27,898 nucleotides of DNA from Planctomycetaceae bacterium (GCA_027488265.1 JAIYCA010000149.1:1-27898); one strand, 5' to 3'; positions 16,827-27,673 are shown, numbered from the stretch's first letter. Numbers and translations are program-made. Notes: generated by a model from the sequence alone, not told the origin.

Positions 16827-17132
16827 TTTGAGCGCTCGAGCGCGGCTCTTGCCGCGCCCTCGCTCTGGCCGGCGCCCCTCGGAGTGAATCCTCGGGGGCC
16901 GAGGTGAGCCGTGATGGGAGCGCTCGCGTTTGAGCGCTCGCGACTGGCGGGCTGCTGAAGCTTCGCTTCAAAATCTCCACCATGGGCCCGCTCTCGCTCG
17001 CTTTCGTCGGCCTCGCCACGAGTGAATCGCGGCGGGCCGAGGTGGCGTTCACCGCGCCCTTGCTCTGACGTAGACCTCACCAGAGGAAGCCGCCGCAGCG
17101 GCGACCGCGACAAATTCGACCGCTCAAACACG
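16827..17132. repeat. Non-coding region with two units of the dispersed hairpin repeat
   Basis: 306 bases between convergent genes with no credible ORF. Two hairpins carry the loop AGTGAAT (ATTCACT on the minus strand): stem 16875-16882/16890-16897 with two opposed mismatches, and stem 17015-17020/17028-17033, which pairs fully on the minus strand if one G-U is allowed. The self-complementary GAGCGCTC occurs repeatedly. Positions 17090-17126, read on the minus strand, match 27758-27794 at 34 of 37 bases. It probably folds in RNA from either direction and may end transcription of both neighbours, though there is no U-tract. Confidence 0.75.
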
Positions 17133-18032
17133 TCACTTCCGCTCAAACACCATGATGTGTTGCTGCGGCAAAACATTCACGTTTTCGACGAAGCGCAGCC
17201 CCACTGCTTCCATCTCGCGTCGCGCTTGTTCCTCGCTCATCTTGTGTCGTTCCTTGATCGGAACGAGCGGATCTTCAAGGCGATACTCGACGAGATACAC
17301 GCGTCCACCTGGCTTCAACGCGCGCACGATCGACGTCATCATCTCCCATGGATGCGAGAACTCGTGATACGCGTCGACAAAGAGCACGACGTCCACCGAA
17401 TTCGCTTCGAGCCCGCAATCATCGATTTCGCCGAGCACCGGCATGACATTGTGCGCACCTTCTTCAAGCGCGCGCTCGGTCACGATGTCGAGCATTTCCT
17501 TCTGAATGTCGGTTGCGTACACCACGCCTTCTGCAACGATTGGCGCGATGCGCATCGTGAAGTAACCGCTGCCCGCACCGATATCCGCGACGGAATCGGT
17601 CGCTTTCAACTTCATCGCACCGACGAGTAAATCCGTGCGTTCCTCGCGTTCGCGCTCCGGCCGCTCAAGCCAACCGACACCGAAGTGCCCCATCACTTCC
17701 GCGATCTCGCGACCCATGTAGGTCTTGCCGCTGCCACCCTCGCCAGGCTCACACGTGCCGTACATGTCGGCGGGCGGCGTGGGTTTGCTCGCGGCGGACA
17801 CGGCGGACGCCGTAGAAGCCGCTGCTGTTGATGCATCGACCTCTGTTGATTTCGGCTTGGAATCCGCGGTGGATGACGCCGTCGCTGTTGCCGTCGCTGG
17901 TGCTGGCGAAGCAGGAGTTGAGGCAACCGGCGCCGACGACTCGCGCGAACACGCCGCAAGTGCGAGTAACGCGAAAGAAAACGCCGCGCCCCGAAGGGAC
18001 GCGGCGCGGTGAGATCGATGAAGTTTGTTCAT
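17133..18032 (-). CDS. SAM-dependent methyltransferase with lipoprotein signal
   Basis: 299 residues from ATG 18032. The N-terminus is a lipoprotein signal: basic n-region, hydrophobic core, and lipobox ending at Cys28 (LLALAAC). A Pro/Ala/Thr/Ser linker follows (about 30-88), then a class I methyltransferase with SAM motif DIGAGSG (150-156), an acidic residue after strand 2 (YATDI, Asp175), and the post-motifs DVVLFVDAYHEF and LKPGGRVYLVEY. The MYMGREIAEVMGH-like lead-in is common to a group of planctomycete and proteobacterial exported methyltransferases of unknown substrate. A predicted export signal on a SAM enzyme is odd because SAM is cytoplasmic. It lies 33 bp after the M28 peptidase gene, same strand, so probably co-transcribed. 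Confidence 0.88.
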   Translation of the reverse strand: MNKLHRSHRAASLRGAAFSFALLALAACSRESSAPVASTPASPAPATATATASSTADSKPKSTEVDASTAAASTASAVSAASKPTPPADMYGTCEPGEGGSGKTYMGREIAEVMGHFGVGWLERPEREREERTDLLVGAMKLKATDSVADIGAGSGYFTMRIAPIVAEGVVYATDIQKEMLDIVTERALEEGAHNVMPVLGEIDDCGLEANSVDVVLFVDAYHEFSHPWEMMTSIVRALKPGGRVYLVEYRLEDPLVPIKERHKMSEEQARREMEAVGLRFVENVNVLPQQHIMVFERK

Positions 18033-18065
18033 GCGTTGAACCATGCGGTCTTCAGACGTGGCGCG

Positions 18066-20537
<2,472 letters not shown>

Positions 20538-20733
20538 GGGGGGAAAGCGTACCGCTCTCGTTGATTCGACGCTGCGAAATCAGCCATCTTCGATCTATAC
20601 TCGTCCCCTTGCGCGAGACCGAATCGCGCAGGACTTCGATGACCGGAATGTCCATGAGTTGACAGAAGGTCGACGGCCCGCGCCAATCGCGCGCGCCTGC
20701 TCTCGCGCTTCAACCCCTACCCAAACCACAGCG
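20538..20733 (+). promoter_or_regulatory. gcvP upstream region with candidate promoter, hairpin and mini-ORF
   Basis: TATACT (20596-20601) is a fair -10; CTGCGA (20572-20577), 18 bp upstream, is a weak -35. Just after it TGCGCGA (20610-20616) pairs perfectly with TCGCGCA (20624-20630) around a 7-nt loop. A mini-ORF, MTGMSMS and stop, spans 20639-20662 with a possible ribosome site GCAGGA (20628-20633) overlapping the hairpin arm. No Shine-Dalgarno precedes the gcvP ATG. No glycine riboswitch consensus is visible. Confidence 0.35.
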
Positions 20734-23688
20734 ATGCACACCGTGACGACCGCCACCACCGCCGCCGCGTCCGCGACCACCCTTGGCCCGACCGACACCT
20801 TCTACGGTCGGCACATTCCGCACACCGCGGCCGAAACCACCGCGATGCTCGCGGCTTGCGGCTACGGCACGATGGATGAGTTCATCCGCGCCTCGGTGCC
20901 GGCGACGATCCGCCTCGCGCGCGAAATCGAGATCGACGACCCGACCCGCACCGTCGTTGGTGCAGAGCGTGGCGAAGCGGAAACCCTCGCGGCGCTCCAC
21001 GCGCTCGCGCGGAAGAACGAAGTCTTCCGCTCGTACATCGGTATGGGCTACGTCGACACGATCGTGCCTGGCGTGATCCTCCGCAACATCCTCGAGAATC
21101 CGCAGTGGTACACGGCGTACACGCCGTATCAGGCTGAAGTCGCGCAGGGCCGCCTCGAGGCGCTTCTCAACTTCCAAACGATGATCTCGGAGTTGACCGG
21201 CCTCCCGCTCGCGGGCGCGTCGCTCCTCGATGAAGGCACCGCCGCCGCTGAGGCGATGAACATGTGCCACGGCATCACCGGCGAAACGCGAACGAAGTTC
21301 TTCGTCGCGGAAGATTGCCACCCGCAGACGATCGCGGTTGTTGAAACGCGCGCGAAGTGGCTCGGCATCGAGATCGTCGTTGGAAACCCCGAGAAGTTTG
21401 CGCCAAGCGGCGCATTCACCGAGGAATTCTGCGGCGCGCTCGTTCAGTACCCGACGACCGACGGCCGCATCGAGTGCTACAAGGAATTCGCGGCAAAGGC
21501 GCACGAAAAGGGCGCGCTTGTCGTCGCTGCGTGCGATCCGCTCGCGCTCGTTCTTCTCGCGACGCCCGCATCTTGGGGCGCCGACATCGCCGTCGGCAGC
21601 GCGCAGCGCTTCGGCGTGCCGATGGGTTTCGGCGGTCCGCACGCGGCGTTCATCGCGACAAGCGAGGCCTACGTGCGTAATCTCCCAGGCCGCATCATCG
21701 GCGTCTCGCGCGATAGCCACGGCAACCGCGCACTCCGCATGGCGATTCAGACGCGCGAACAGCACATTCGCCGCGACAAGGCAACTTCGAACATCTGCAC
21801 CGCGCAGGTGCTTCTCGCGGTCATGGCCGGCATGTACGGCGTCTACCACGGCCCCCAAGGCCTGAAGAAGATCGCCGATCGCGTGCATCGCCTGACGCTG
21901 ACGCTCGCGCGCGGACTGGCGAAGCTTGGCCATGACACGGGCAACGGCGGTAAGGATGCATTCTTCGACACGCTGCGCGTCAAACTCGGCGGCGGCATCT
22001 CGACGGCCGACGTTCTCGCGGCAGCCGCGAAGGCGCGCGTGAATCTGCGCACCTACGGCGACGGCACGCTCGGCGTCACGCTCGATGAATCGACCACCAT
22101 TGCCGACATCGACACGCTGCTCGCGGTCTTTGCTGGCGGCAAGAGTTCGGCACCCGCCGCGCTCGCAGTCGAAGCGAAAACTGGCGTGATTCCCGCGGTT
22201 TTCGCGCGAACCGCGCCCTTCATGCAGCACGACGTGTTCAATCGTTACCACGGCGAACACGAGATGCTCCGCTACATCAACAAGCTCGTCTCGAAGGACC
22301 TGAGCCTCGTCCACTCGATGATCACGCTCGGCTCGTGCACGATGAAGTTGAACTCGACGAGCGAGATGATTCCCGTCACGTGGCCCGAGTTCGGACAAAT
22401 TCACCCCTTCGCGCCGCGCGAGCAGTGGCTCGGCTACGCGGAGATGTTCCGCACGCTTGAGAACTGGCTCTGCGAAGCGACCGGCTTCGCGGCGATGAGC
22501 CTCCAGCCGAACGCGGGTTCGCAAGGCGAATACGCGGGCATGCTCGTCATCCGCGCGTACCACGAGCACCGTGGCGAAGCGCACCGCGACATCTGCCTCA
22601 TCCCAACTTCGGCGCACGGCACGAATCCGGCGACCGCCGTCATCGCGGGCATGAAGGTTGTCGCGGTCGAATGCGACGGCGACGGCAACATCGACCTCGC
22701 GGATCTCGCGAAGAAGGCCGAGGAAAACGCGAAGAACCTCGGCGCGCTCATGATCACCTACCCGTCGACGCACGGCGTCTTCGAGGAGGGCATCAAGGAA
22801 GCGTGCGCGATCGTCCACCGCCACGGCGGACAGGTCTACATGGACGGCGCGAACATGAACGCGCAGGTCGGCCTCACGAGCCCAGGCCACATTGGCGCCG
22901 ACGTCTGCCACCTCAACCTGCACAAGACGTTCTGCATTCCGCACGGCGGCGGCGGACCCGGCATGGGCCCGATCGGCGTCGCGGCGCACCTGAAGGACTT
23001 CCTCCCCGGTCACCCGGTGAGTCGCCCGCTTTCCGCGGGTCGTCACGCGATCGGCCCGATTTCGGCCGCGCCATATGGCAGCGCGTCGATTCTCGTGATC
23101 TCGTGGATGTACATCGCGATGATGGGCGCGAAGGGCCTGAAGAGCGCGACCGAAGTCGCGATCCTCAACGCGAACTACATGGCCGCGCGCCTGAAGGGCC
23201 ACTACAACGTCCTCTACACGAACAAGCACGGCCTCTGCGCGCACGAGTTCATCCTCGACATGCGTCCGTTCGACAAGTCGGCGGGCATCAAGATCGACGA
23301 CATCGCGAAGCGCATGATGGACTACGGTTTCCACGCGCCGACGATGTCGTGGCCCGTACCCGGCACGCTCATGATCGAGCCGACCGAGAGCGAGTCGAAG
23401 GCCGAACTCGACCGCTTCTGCGACGCGCTCATCGCGATCCGCGCGGAAATCCGCGCGATTGAAGAAGGCCGCGCCGACAAGGCCGACAACGTGCTCAAGC
23501 ACGCGCCGCACACGGCAGCCGCCGTGACGGCGAGCGAATGGACGCACAAGTACTCGCGCGAAGAGGCTGCCTACCCAGCACCGTGGCTCAAGGACTTCAA
23601 GTTCTGGCCCGCGGTCGGACGCGTCGACAACCCCTACGGCGACCGCAACCTCGTGTGCGCGTGCGAGCCGATGTCGAGCTACAGCTGA
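20734..23688 (+). CDS. gcvP: Glycine dehydrogenase (decarboxylating), glycine cleavage system P-protein
   Basis: 984 residues, the full length of the one-chain form (PA and PB halves fused). It decarboxylates glycine with PLP and passes the aminomethyl group to the lipoyl H-protein. Seen: FYGRHI near the start, YTAYTPYQAEVAQGRLEAL and LDEGTAAAEAM in the first half, SMITLGSCTMKLN and AHGTNPATA in the second, and the PLP lysine in HLNLHKTFCIPHGGGG at about residue 731. ATG 20734 is chosen because MHTVTT leads directly into the conserved fold; the frame stays open upstream to 20017, but only through the antisense of the M28 gene. No gcvT or gcvH lies in the window. Part of the third-position bias is GC-extreme, producing long antisense shadows. 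Confidence 0.97.
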   Translation: MHTVTTATTAAASATTLGPTDTFYGRHIPHTAAETTAMLAACGYGTMDEFIRASVPATIRLAREIEIDDPTRTVVGAERGEAETLAALHALARKNEVFRSYIGMGYVDTIVPGVILRNILENPQWYTAYTPYQAEVAQGRLEALLNFQTMISELTGLPLAGASLLDEGTAAAEAMNMCHGITGETRTKFFVAEDCHPQTIAVVETRAKWLGIEIVVGNPEKFAPSGAFTEEFCGALVQYPTTDGRIECYKEFAAKAHEKGALVVAACDPLALVLLATPASWGADIAVGSAQRFGVPMGFGGPHAAFIATSEAYVRNLPGRIIGVSRDSHGNRALRMAIQTREQHIRRDKATSNICTAQVLLAVMAGMYGVYHGPQGLKKIADRVHRLTLTLARGLAKLGHDTGNGGKDAFFDTLRVKLGGGISTADVLAAAAKARVNLRTYGDGTLGVTLDESTTIADIDTLLAVFAGGKSSAPAALAVEAKTGVIPAVFARTAPFMQHDVFNRYHGEHEMLRYINKLVSKDLSLVHSMITLGSCTMKLNSTSEMIPVTWPEFGQIHPFAPREQWLGYAEMFRTLENWLCEATGFAAMSLQPNAGSQGEYAGMLVIRAYHEHRGEAHRDICLIPTSAHGTNPATAVIAGMKVVAVECDGDGNIDLADLAKKAEENAKNLGALMITYPSTHGVFEEGIKEACAIVHRHGGQVYMDGANMNAQVGLTSPGHIGADVCHLNLHKTFCIPHGGGGPGMGPIGVAAHLKDFLPGHPVSRPLSAGRHAIGPISAAPYGSASILVISWMYIAMMGAKGLKSATEVAILNANYMAARLKGHYNVLYTNKHGLCAHEFILDMRPFDKSAGIKIDDIAKRMMDYGFHAPTMSWPVPGTLMIEPTESESKAELDRFCDALIAIRAEIRAIEEGRADKADNVLKHAPHTAAAVTASEWTHKYSREEAAYPAPWLKDFKFWPAVGRVDNPYGDRNLVCACEPMSSYS

Positions 23689-23748
23689 TCGATGGCGGTG
23701 CATGCGAGGTCGGCGTCGGAACGAGGCATCGCGCGCGAAGCCGCGGGT

Positions 23749-23796
23749 GATGTCGCTGTCGATGTTGCGGCGGATGTCGCGGCGGATCTCGCGGCA
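23749..23796. repeat. Four 12-bp tandem repeats
   Basis: Units start at 23749, 23761, 23773 and 23785, each beginning GAT and close to GATGTCGCGGCG. If the plus frame from 23692 is translated they give DVAV, DVAA, DVAA and DLAA. The unit length preserves frame. Confidence 0.8.
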
Positions 23797-24145
23797 AACG
23801 TCTTCGCGCAACTTCCGTGGATTGGTGCCACGCCGCGCGTGAGAGAGCGTGTGGTGGAGGGCGCGGCGGAAGGCGCGAGAAAGCGCACCGTTGCGGCTGC
23901 CCTTTCGCTCTCACTGTCGCGCGAAGCGTCGGTGCGGCTCGCGCGCGAGTTGGGGCTTGGGCTGGGGAGTGGGCGTGGTCGCGGCGGCTGGAACGACGAA
24001 GACCTTCGCCGCGACGGGAAACTCCCGCTTTCGCCGGGAACCGCCGACGGACCGCGACGCATCCCTCGGCTTCGCGCACAGAGGTCTGCGCGCGTGGCGC
24101 TCGCCGGACTCACGATCTTCGCGTCTCTCGCGACTTCACTCCTCC

Positions 24146-24250
24146 ATGAACCCGCAACCCGCGGATCTCTGCCCGCCTCCGTTCGTTCCGGAGGCGCGCG
24201 TGAGAGTCTTCAATCGCGGGGCGGCGCGCCCCGAGGAGCGGGTGCGATGA
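24146..24250 (+). CDS. Possible 34-residue ORF overlapping the lectin start
   Basis: ATG 24146 to TGA 24250 encodes MNPQPADLCPPPFVPE and a basic tail. Its stop overlaps the lectin ATG as ATGA, the arrangement seen in coupled genes here. No ribosome binding site precedes it and no family is recognised, so it may be chance. The two hairpins of this region lie within it. Confidence 0.2.
   Translation: MNPQPADLCPPPFVPEARVRVFNRGAARPEERVR
24233..24238 (+). promoter_or_regulatory. Ribosome binding site of the lectin gene
   Basis: GAGGAG ends eight bases before ATG 24247, good spacing for a Shine-Dalgarno. It decides this start over the open frame that continues upstream and agrees with the signal peptide that begins here. 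Confidence 0.6.
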
Positions 24251-24996
24251 ACCGGAAGCAAGTGCTGGCCGCGGTGATTGGTGTCGGAGCTGTCACGACG
24301 GGCGCGGCCGCGCAGAACGCGGTGCAGTGGCGCGTCGAAGACGGTGGGAATGGGCATTGGTACTCGATCACGCCAACGGCTGCGATCTGGAGCGTCGTAA
24401 AGGCGGAATGCGAGAGTCGCGGAGGACACCTCGTCACGATCACCTCCGCTGAGGAGAACAGTTTCGCGACGCCGTTTGCGGGATCGACAACCGCATGGAT
24501 CGGCGCCTTCCAGCCGCCTGGATCCTGTGAGCCCTTGTGCGATTGGCGTTGGGTAACGGGCGAGCCGTGGGGTTTCTCGCAGTGGGCCCCGCCCGGCGCG
24601 AACGACTTCGGGGGCATCGAAGACAATGCAGAGACATATGGCTCAGGTCAATGGAACGACATGCCGAACGGGGGCTGGTCGCGTCGCGGAATCATCGAAT
24701 GGTCCGCCGACTGCAACGCCGACGGCGTCGTCGACTACGGCCAAATTCTCTCAGGTGAACTCGAAGATACGAACTCAAACGGCGTTCCCGATTGCTGCGA
24801 CGCGGGCACATCATGTGATTGCCCCGCCGACATCGACGGCAACGGAGACATCAACGGCATCGACCTCGCGATCATCCTTGATAAGTGGGGCACGAACGGC
24901 GGCAAGGACTATCCGAATGCCGACATCGACGGTGACGGCACGATCGCGGGCGCGGACCTCGCGGAAGTCCTGGGCAACTGGGGCGCGTGTCAGTGA
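24247..24996 (+). CDS. Secreted C-type-lectin-domain protein with dockerin-like calcium repeats
   Basis: 249 residues. A signal peptide covers 1-22 (core LAAVIGVGAVTTGAAA, cut after AAA or nearby). The C-type lectin fold spans about 35-153, with GHWYSIT, the helix region AECESRGGHLVTITSAEEN, AWIGAF, WVTGEPW and GQWNDM, the usual WIG and WND landmarks. Calcium-binding segments follow: DCNADGVVD (155-163) and DTNSNGVPD (174-182), then two EF-hand/dockerin-type repeats, DIDGNGDINGIDL (195-207) and DIDGDGTIAGADL (226-238), ending right after the second. In planctomycetes such tails are common on exported proteins and probably mediate attachment or assembly. Its stop overlaps the start of the sigma-like gene. 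Confidence 0.88.
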   Translation: MNRKQVLAAVIGVGAVTTGAAAQNAVQWRVEDGGNGHWYSITPTAAIWSVVKAECESRGGHLVTITSAEENSFATPFAGSTTAWIGAFQPPGSCEPLCDWRWVTGEPWGFSQWAPPGANDFGGIEDNAETYGSGQWNDMPNGGWSRRGIIEWSADCNADGVVDYGQILSGELEDTNSNGVPDCCDAGTSCDCPADIDGNGDINGIDLAIILDKWGTNGGKDYPNADIDGDGTIAGADLAEVLGNWGACQ

Positions 24997-25709
24997 CGTC
25001 AGAGCCCGGACGGACGCGCGGCGCGCAGTCGTTCAACCAGCATTTCCCCACCACCCATGCAACCTGGGTGCATGAGGCGCAATCGGACGATGACGCCGTA
25101 CTCGCGCGGCTCGCACAACGTCTGATCGAGCGCTACGCGCAGCCGCTCGAGGCGTACGCGCAGGGCTCGACCTTGCGCGAGATCGCCGAGCCGCGCGACA
25201 TCGTGCATGCGTTTCTCGTCACGAAGTTCGCGTCGCCCGCTGCAACGCGCGCGTACCTCGCCGCGTGGAACGCGTCGGGGCTCTCGCTTCGACGTTGGAT
25301 GATGAACGGCCTCTTGCTCCACGCGCGCGGCATCGTGCGCGATGCTCAGCGCTCGCGTGAGCGGCCGTTCGACGGTGCCGAGCGCGCAGTCGCGAGCAAC
25401 GCGTCGACCGCGGAAGACATTTTCGAACGCGCGTGGGCGCAGGCGATCCTCGCCGAAGCATGCGCGCAGGTCGAACTCACGCTCGCCGCCGAGGGCCGCG
25501 ACCGCGCGTGGCGCGTCTTCCGCGTTCACTCGATCGACGGCCGCGCGTACAGCGAGCTTGAGGAGGAGTTCGGCCTCTCGCGCCAGCAGATGGCCGATCT
25601 CGTGCGCGGCGTCACCGCGAAACTCCGCACGCGCGTGCGTGAACTCCTCGACGAAGAAGGCCTGCCCGGCGACGAAGGCGTCGACGAAATCGTGCGGCTG
25701 TTGACGTAG
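24993..25709 (+). CDS. Sigma-70-family-like protein, ECF type (planctomycete)
   Basis: About 238 residues. An N-terminal part begins near FPTTHATWVHEAQ, as in planctomycete ECF-like factors that open with a T-W-x-L motif. The region-2-like segment carries LIERYAQPLEAYAQG, EPRDIVHAFLVTKF and SLRRWMMNGLLLHARGIVRDAQR. A region-4-like helix-turn-helix (YSELEEEFGLSRQQMADLVRG) follows. Unlike the kinase-linked sigma, it keeps acidic residues (EPRD) before IVHAF. GTG 24993 overlaps the lectin TGA as GTGA; GTG 24987 is equally possible. A short hairpin begins 26 bp after its stop. Promoter specificity is unknown, and the family may include non-sigma DNA-binding relatives. Confidence 0.75.
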   Translation: MTSEPGRTRGAQSFNQHFPTTHATWVHEAQSDDDAVLARLAQRLIERYAQPLEAYAQGSTLREIAEPRDIVHAFLVTKFASPAATRAYLAAWNASGLSLRRWMMNGLLLHARGIVRDAQRSRERPFDGAERAVASNASTAEDIFERAWAQAILAEACAQVELTLAAEGRDRAWRVFRVHSIDGRAYSELEEEFGLSRQQMADLVRGVTAKLRTRVRELLDEEGLPGDEGVDEIVRLLT

Positions 25710-25969
25710 TTGCGTCGAGTCCGCGCGCATAAGCCCACCGCGATTCACTCGCGGTGAGGCGTGCCAGAGCGAGCAAGTTGCGAAGCAGGTTGCGAGCGCT
25801 CAAACACGAGCGCGGAGCGAAGCGCAGCGCGAGATATTGACGTCGGCGTCGATGGATGTCTCGTGTGGCATCACCTCTGGTGATGGCGACGCGTACGTAT
25901 CTACCGAGCGCCGCTTTATGCTCCGCATCCGCCATTCAAACTTCGCCGCGCTCCGCGTTCGTCCGCCCC
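25710..25969. other. Non-coding region with one dispersed-repeat unit
   Basis: 260 bases between convergent genes. The repeat unit occupies 25736-25830. A further perfect hairpin, CATCACC-TCT-GGTGATG, lies at 25869-25885. A 73-codon plus ORF from 25837 runs into the glycosyltransferase antisense and resembles no family, so it is not called as a gene. Confidence 0.6.
25736..25830 (+). repeat. Dispersed hairpin repeat, copy B
   Basis: A perfect hairpin, CACCGCG (25736-25742) and CGCGGTG (25750-25756) around loop ATTCACT, is followed by a 35-base tail (25764-25798) identical at 33 of 35 positions to 27815-27849. The GCGCTCAAAC continuation is shared with the minus strand of 16827-17132. Confidence 0.8.
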
Positions 25970-26923
25970 TCACCACCCGCGCTGCGCGTTACGCGTCGCA
26001 AGGCCGTGACGATTTCTCATCTGCCAGATTTTGCGCGCAAGCCACCAGCGATGATTGAGGTGCCACGTCTCGCGATGCCGATCGGCGACGACATCCGGCT
26101 CAACGTCGGTCGGATGCTGCAACGGAAATGCGAGTTCACCACGCGGCAGATTCGCCCACGCTGAAACTCGACTCGTATGCGTTGAATCATCGCCAAAGCC
26201 GATGTTCGAAACGAGATTCACGCGCGGGAGTACCGCGAGCCCCTCGTGTCGAAAGTGCGCAAAATTGAATTGATACGCCCACGCGTGTGGCGGGCCGCTC
26301 TTCGGCGCAACGCCGTCGAGTTTGCTGCTCCAACCGCGATTTCCTGCAGCCGTCAGCGCCTTCGAAGGGACGCCGTATGGCGTGCAATCTGCGCGCCAAT
26401 CGCCGAGGTGAAATCGATAGCGCTCCCACGCGCGACGCCACGACGCCCAGCCCCACGGCGCGAACAAACGCGAGAACGAATACGACGAAACTTGCGTCGG
26501 TCGCGCAACGGCATGTCGTGTCCCAAGAACACTCATCACACGCGATTCATCGCGATACCTCGCGAGCATTTCTGCGCAAAACGGCAGAAACGATGCCGAA
26601 GGAATGCAGTCATCTTCTAACACAACACCGCATTCTTCCTGCGCGAAAAACCAGTCGAGCGCGCCCGACACCGCGGGCCCACAACCTTGATTCGTCTCAA
26701 GAAAGCGCGTCTCGACGCTGCATTTCCACGGCGGGTTTGCGAGCAATCGCCGCACTTCATTGACGCGCGTCGCTTCGCCCGGTGCGCGATCACGCGGCCC
26801 ATCGCACGCGACATAGATGCGCGACGGCGCGATCGGCGTCAACGCACGGTAGAGCTCCGCGAGCGTGTCCGCGCGATTGAACGCAAGAATCAGAATCGGT
26901 GGTTGTGCGATGTTCACACGCAT
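25970..26923 (-). CDS. Glycosyltransferase, GT2-like (HlpA-like)
   Basis: 317 residues with a GT-A start (PILILAFNRADTLAELYRAL), a nucleotide-sugar segment (YVACDGPRD) and the acidic metal site VLEDDCIPS (101-109). The PWGWASWRRAWERY motif (near 160-175) is typical of the group often annotated as hemolytic protein HlpA-like, which are in fact sugar transferases. The C-terminal 60 residues have no clear match. It follows the FkbM gene after six bases on the same strand, with GAGA as a weak ribosome site, so the pair probably builds or decorates a surface glycan. Donor and acceptor cannot be told from sequence. Confidence 0.88.
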   Translation of the reverse strand: MRVNIAQPPILILAFNRADTLAELYRALTPIAPSRIYVACDGPRDRAPGEATRVNEVRRLLANPPWKCSVETRFLETNQGCGPAVSGALDWFFAQEECGVVLEDDCIPSASFLPFCAEMLARYRDESRVMSVLGTRHAVARPTQVSSYSFSRLFAPWGWASWRRAWERYRFHLGDWRADCTPYGVPSKALTAAGNRGWSSKLDGVAPKSGPPHAWAYQFNFAHFRHEGLAVLPRVNLVSNIGFGDDSTHTSRVSAWANLPRGELAFPLQHPTDVEPDVVADRHRETWHLNHRWWLARKIWQMRNRHGLATRNAQRGW

Positions 26924-26929
26924 TCTCGA

Positions 26930-27673
26930 TCACGAGTGCTTTGACGGGACTTGATCTTCGCACATCCACATTTCGCTGTGATAAAGGCGCGCGCGCAATC
27001 GATAGCCCGCCCGCTTCAAGAGCTCAGCGGATTCACTTTCGCCAACGTGCGAATCGGTCGAAACTTCGAAGACCACCAGGCGCGGTCGGAAGCGCTGGAG
27101 ATCAAGGCCGCGCAGAATCGCGAGATCGAAGCCCTCTGCGTCGATCGAGAGGAGATCGATACCCGCCGCGATGCGGCTCGCGTGCTCTTCGAGTATCGCG
27201 TTCAGCCGTCGAACCCGCACGAGTTCGCGCGACATGATCTTCCACCCTCGCGATTCGGCTCGTGCTGCAACATCCGGATCGAGCGTGTTGAGCGCGCTCT
27301 CGTAGAAGCGGTGGAACGTGAGGTCTTCCTCGCGCTCCCCAACCGCTGCACACACGACGAGGTCGCGCGGCCGCTTGCGCGCGAATCGCGCGCAGACGTC
27401 AGCATCAGGCTCGATCGCGATGCCACTCCAACCGTGCTTGTAGAGCCGCCACGTGTTCGAGAGCCGCACGGGATCGTTCGCGCCGATGTCGACGAAGACG
27501 CCCGCCCGCGCGCCACGAGCGCGGAGCCCGAGCAGATCTTCGATGACAAGATCCTCCGCGTATTGCGCGTAGCTCGCGCGCGGTTTCGCACGCTTCGTCC
27601 CGCGACGAACGCGACGGAGCACCGCTTCGATCGTCGTGAGAGGAGCGCTGAAAAAATCTCGAAGCGGTGCCAC
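26930..27673 (-). CDS. FkbM-family methyltransferase
   Basis: 247 residues with GTG start at 27673. A lead-in SYAQYAEDLVIEDLL precedes SAM motif I VDIGAND (61-67), IEPD (87-90) and the family's late motif IDLLSIDAEGFDLAILRG (172-189). FkbM enzymes usually O-methylate sugars or polyketides; next to a glycosyltransferase, methylation of a glycan is likely. No start other than GTG gives the conserved N-terminus. The first 30 residues are basic (RRVRRGTKRAK) with no signal peptide, fitting a cytoplasmic enzyme. Confidence 0.9.
   Translation of the reverse strand: MAPLRDFFSAPLTTIEAVLRRVRRGTKRAKPRASYAQYAEDLVIEDLLGLRARGARAGVFVDIGANDPVRLSNTWRLYKHGWSGIAIEPDADVCARFARKRPRDLVVCAAVGEREEDLTFHRFYESALNTLDPDVAARAESRGWKIMSRELVRVRRLNAILEEHASRIAAGIDLLSIDAEGFDLAILRGLDLQRFRPRLVVFEVSTDSHVGESESAELLKRAGYRLRARLYHSEMWMCEDQVPSKHS

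Larger units (their letters stand above)
23692..24246 (+). other. Region of uncertain coding status between gcvP and the lectin gene
   Basis: 558 bases with no recognised gene. An open frame begins with ATG 23692, four bases after the gcvP stop, and continues without stop into the lectin gene. It would encode an Ala/Arg-rich 185-residue leader with one hydrophobic stretch (VALAGLTIFASLATSLL). Several other frames on both strands are equally open, so openness here reflects composition and is weak evidence. It contains four 12-bp repeats (23749-23796), a hairpin with 7-bp arms (24175-24181/24189-24195), and another (24218-24223/24227-24232) just before the lectin ribosome site. It may be a degenerated gene or a long leader carrying the lectin promoter. 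Confidence 0.4.

Noticed and set aside
16739..17176. Minus-strand ORF of 145 codons between the dioxygenase and methyltransferase genes
   Set aside because: Its repeated ERSN and HLGP segments are just the translated dispersed repeat; it overlaps both neighbouring genes.
20538..20733. Glycine riboswitch before gcvP
   Set aside because: The conserved aptamer core segments are not seen; the only clear structure is a simple 7-bp hairpin.
20710..23811. Very long minus-strand ORF (1033 codons) opposite gcvP
   Set aside because: It is antisense to a clear full-length gcvP, is extremely Arg/Ala/Val-rich and has no recognisable domain. High GC at third positions of gcvP explains it.
25837..26058. 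Plus-strand ORF of 73 codons after the sigma-like gene
   Set aside because: It has no family resemblance and its second half is antisense to the glycosyltransferase.
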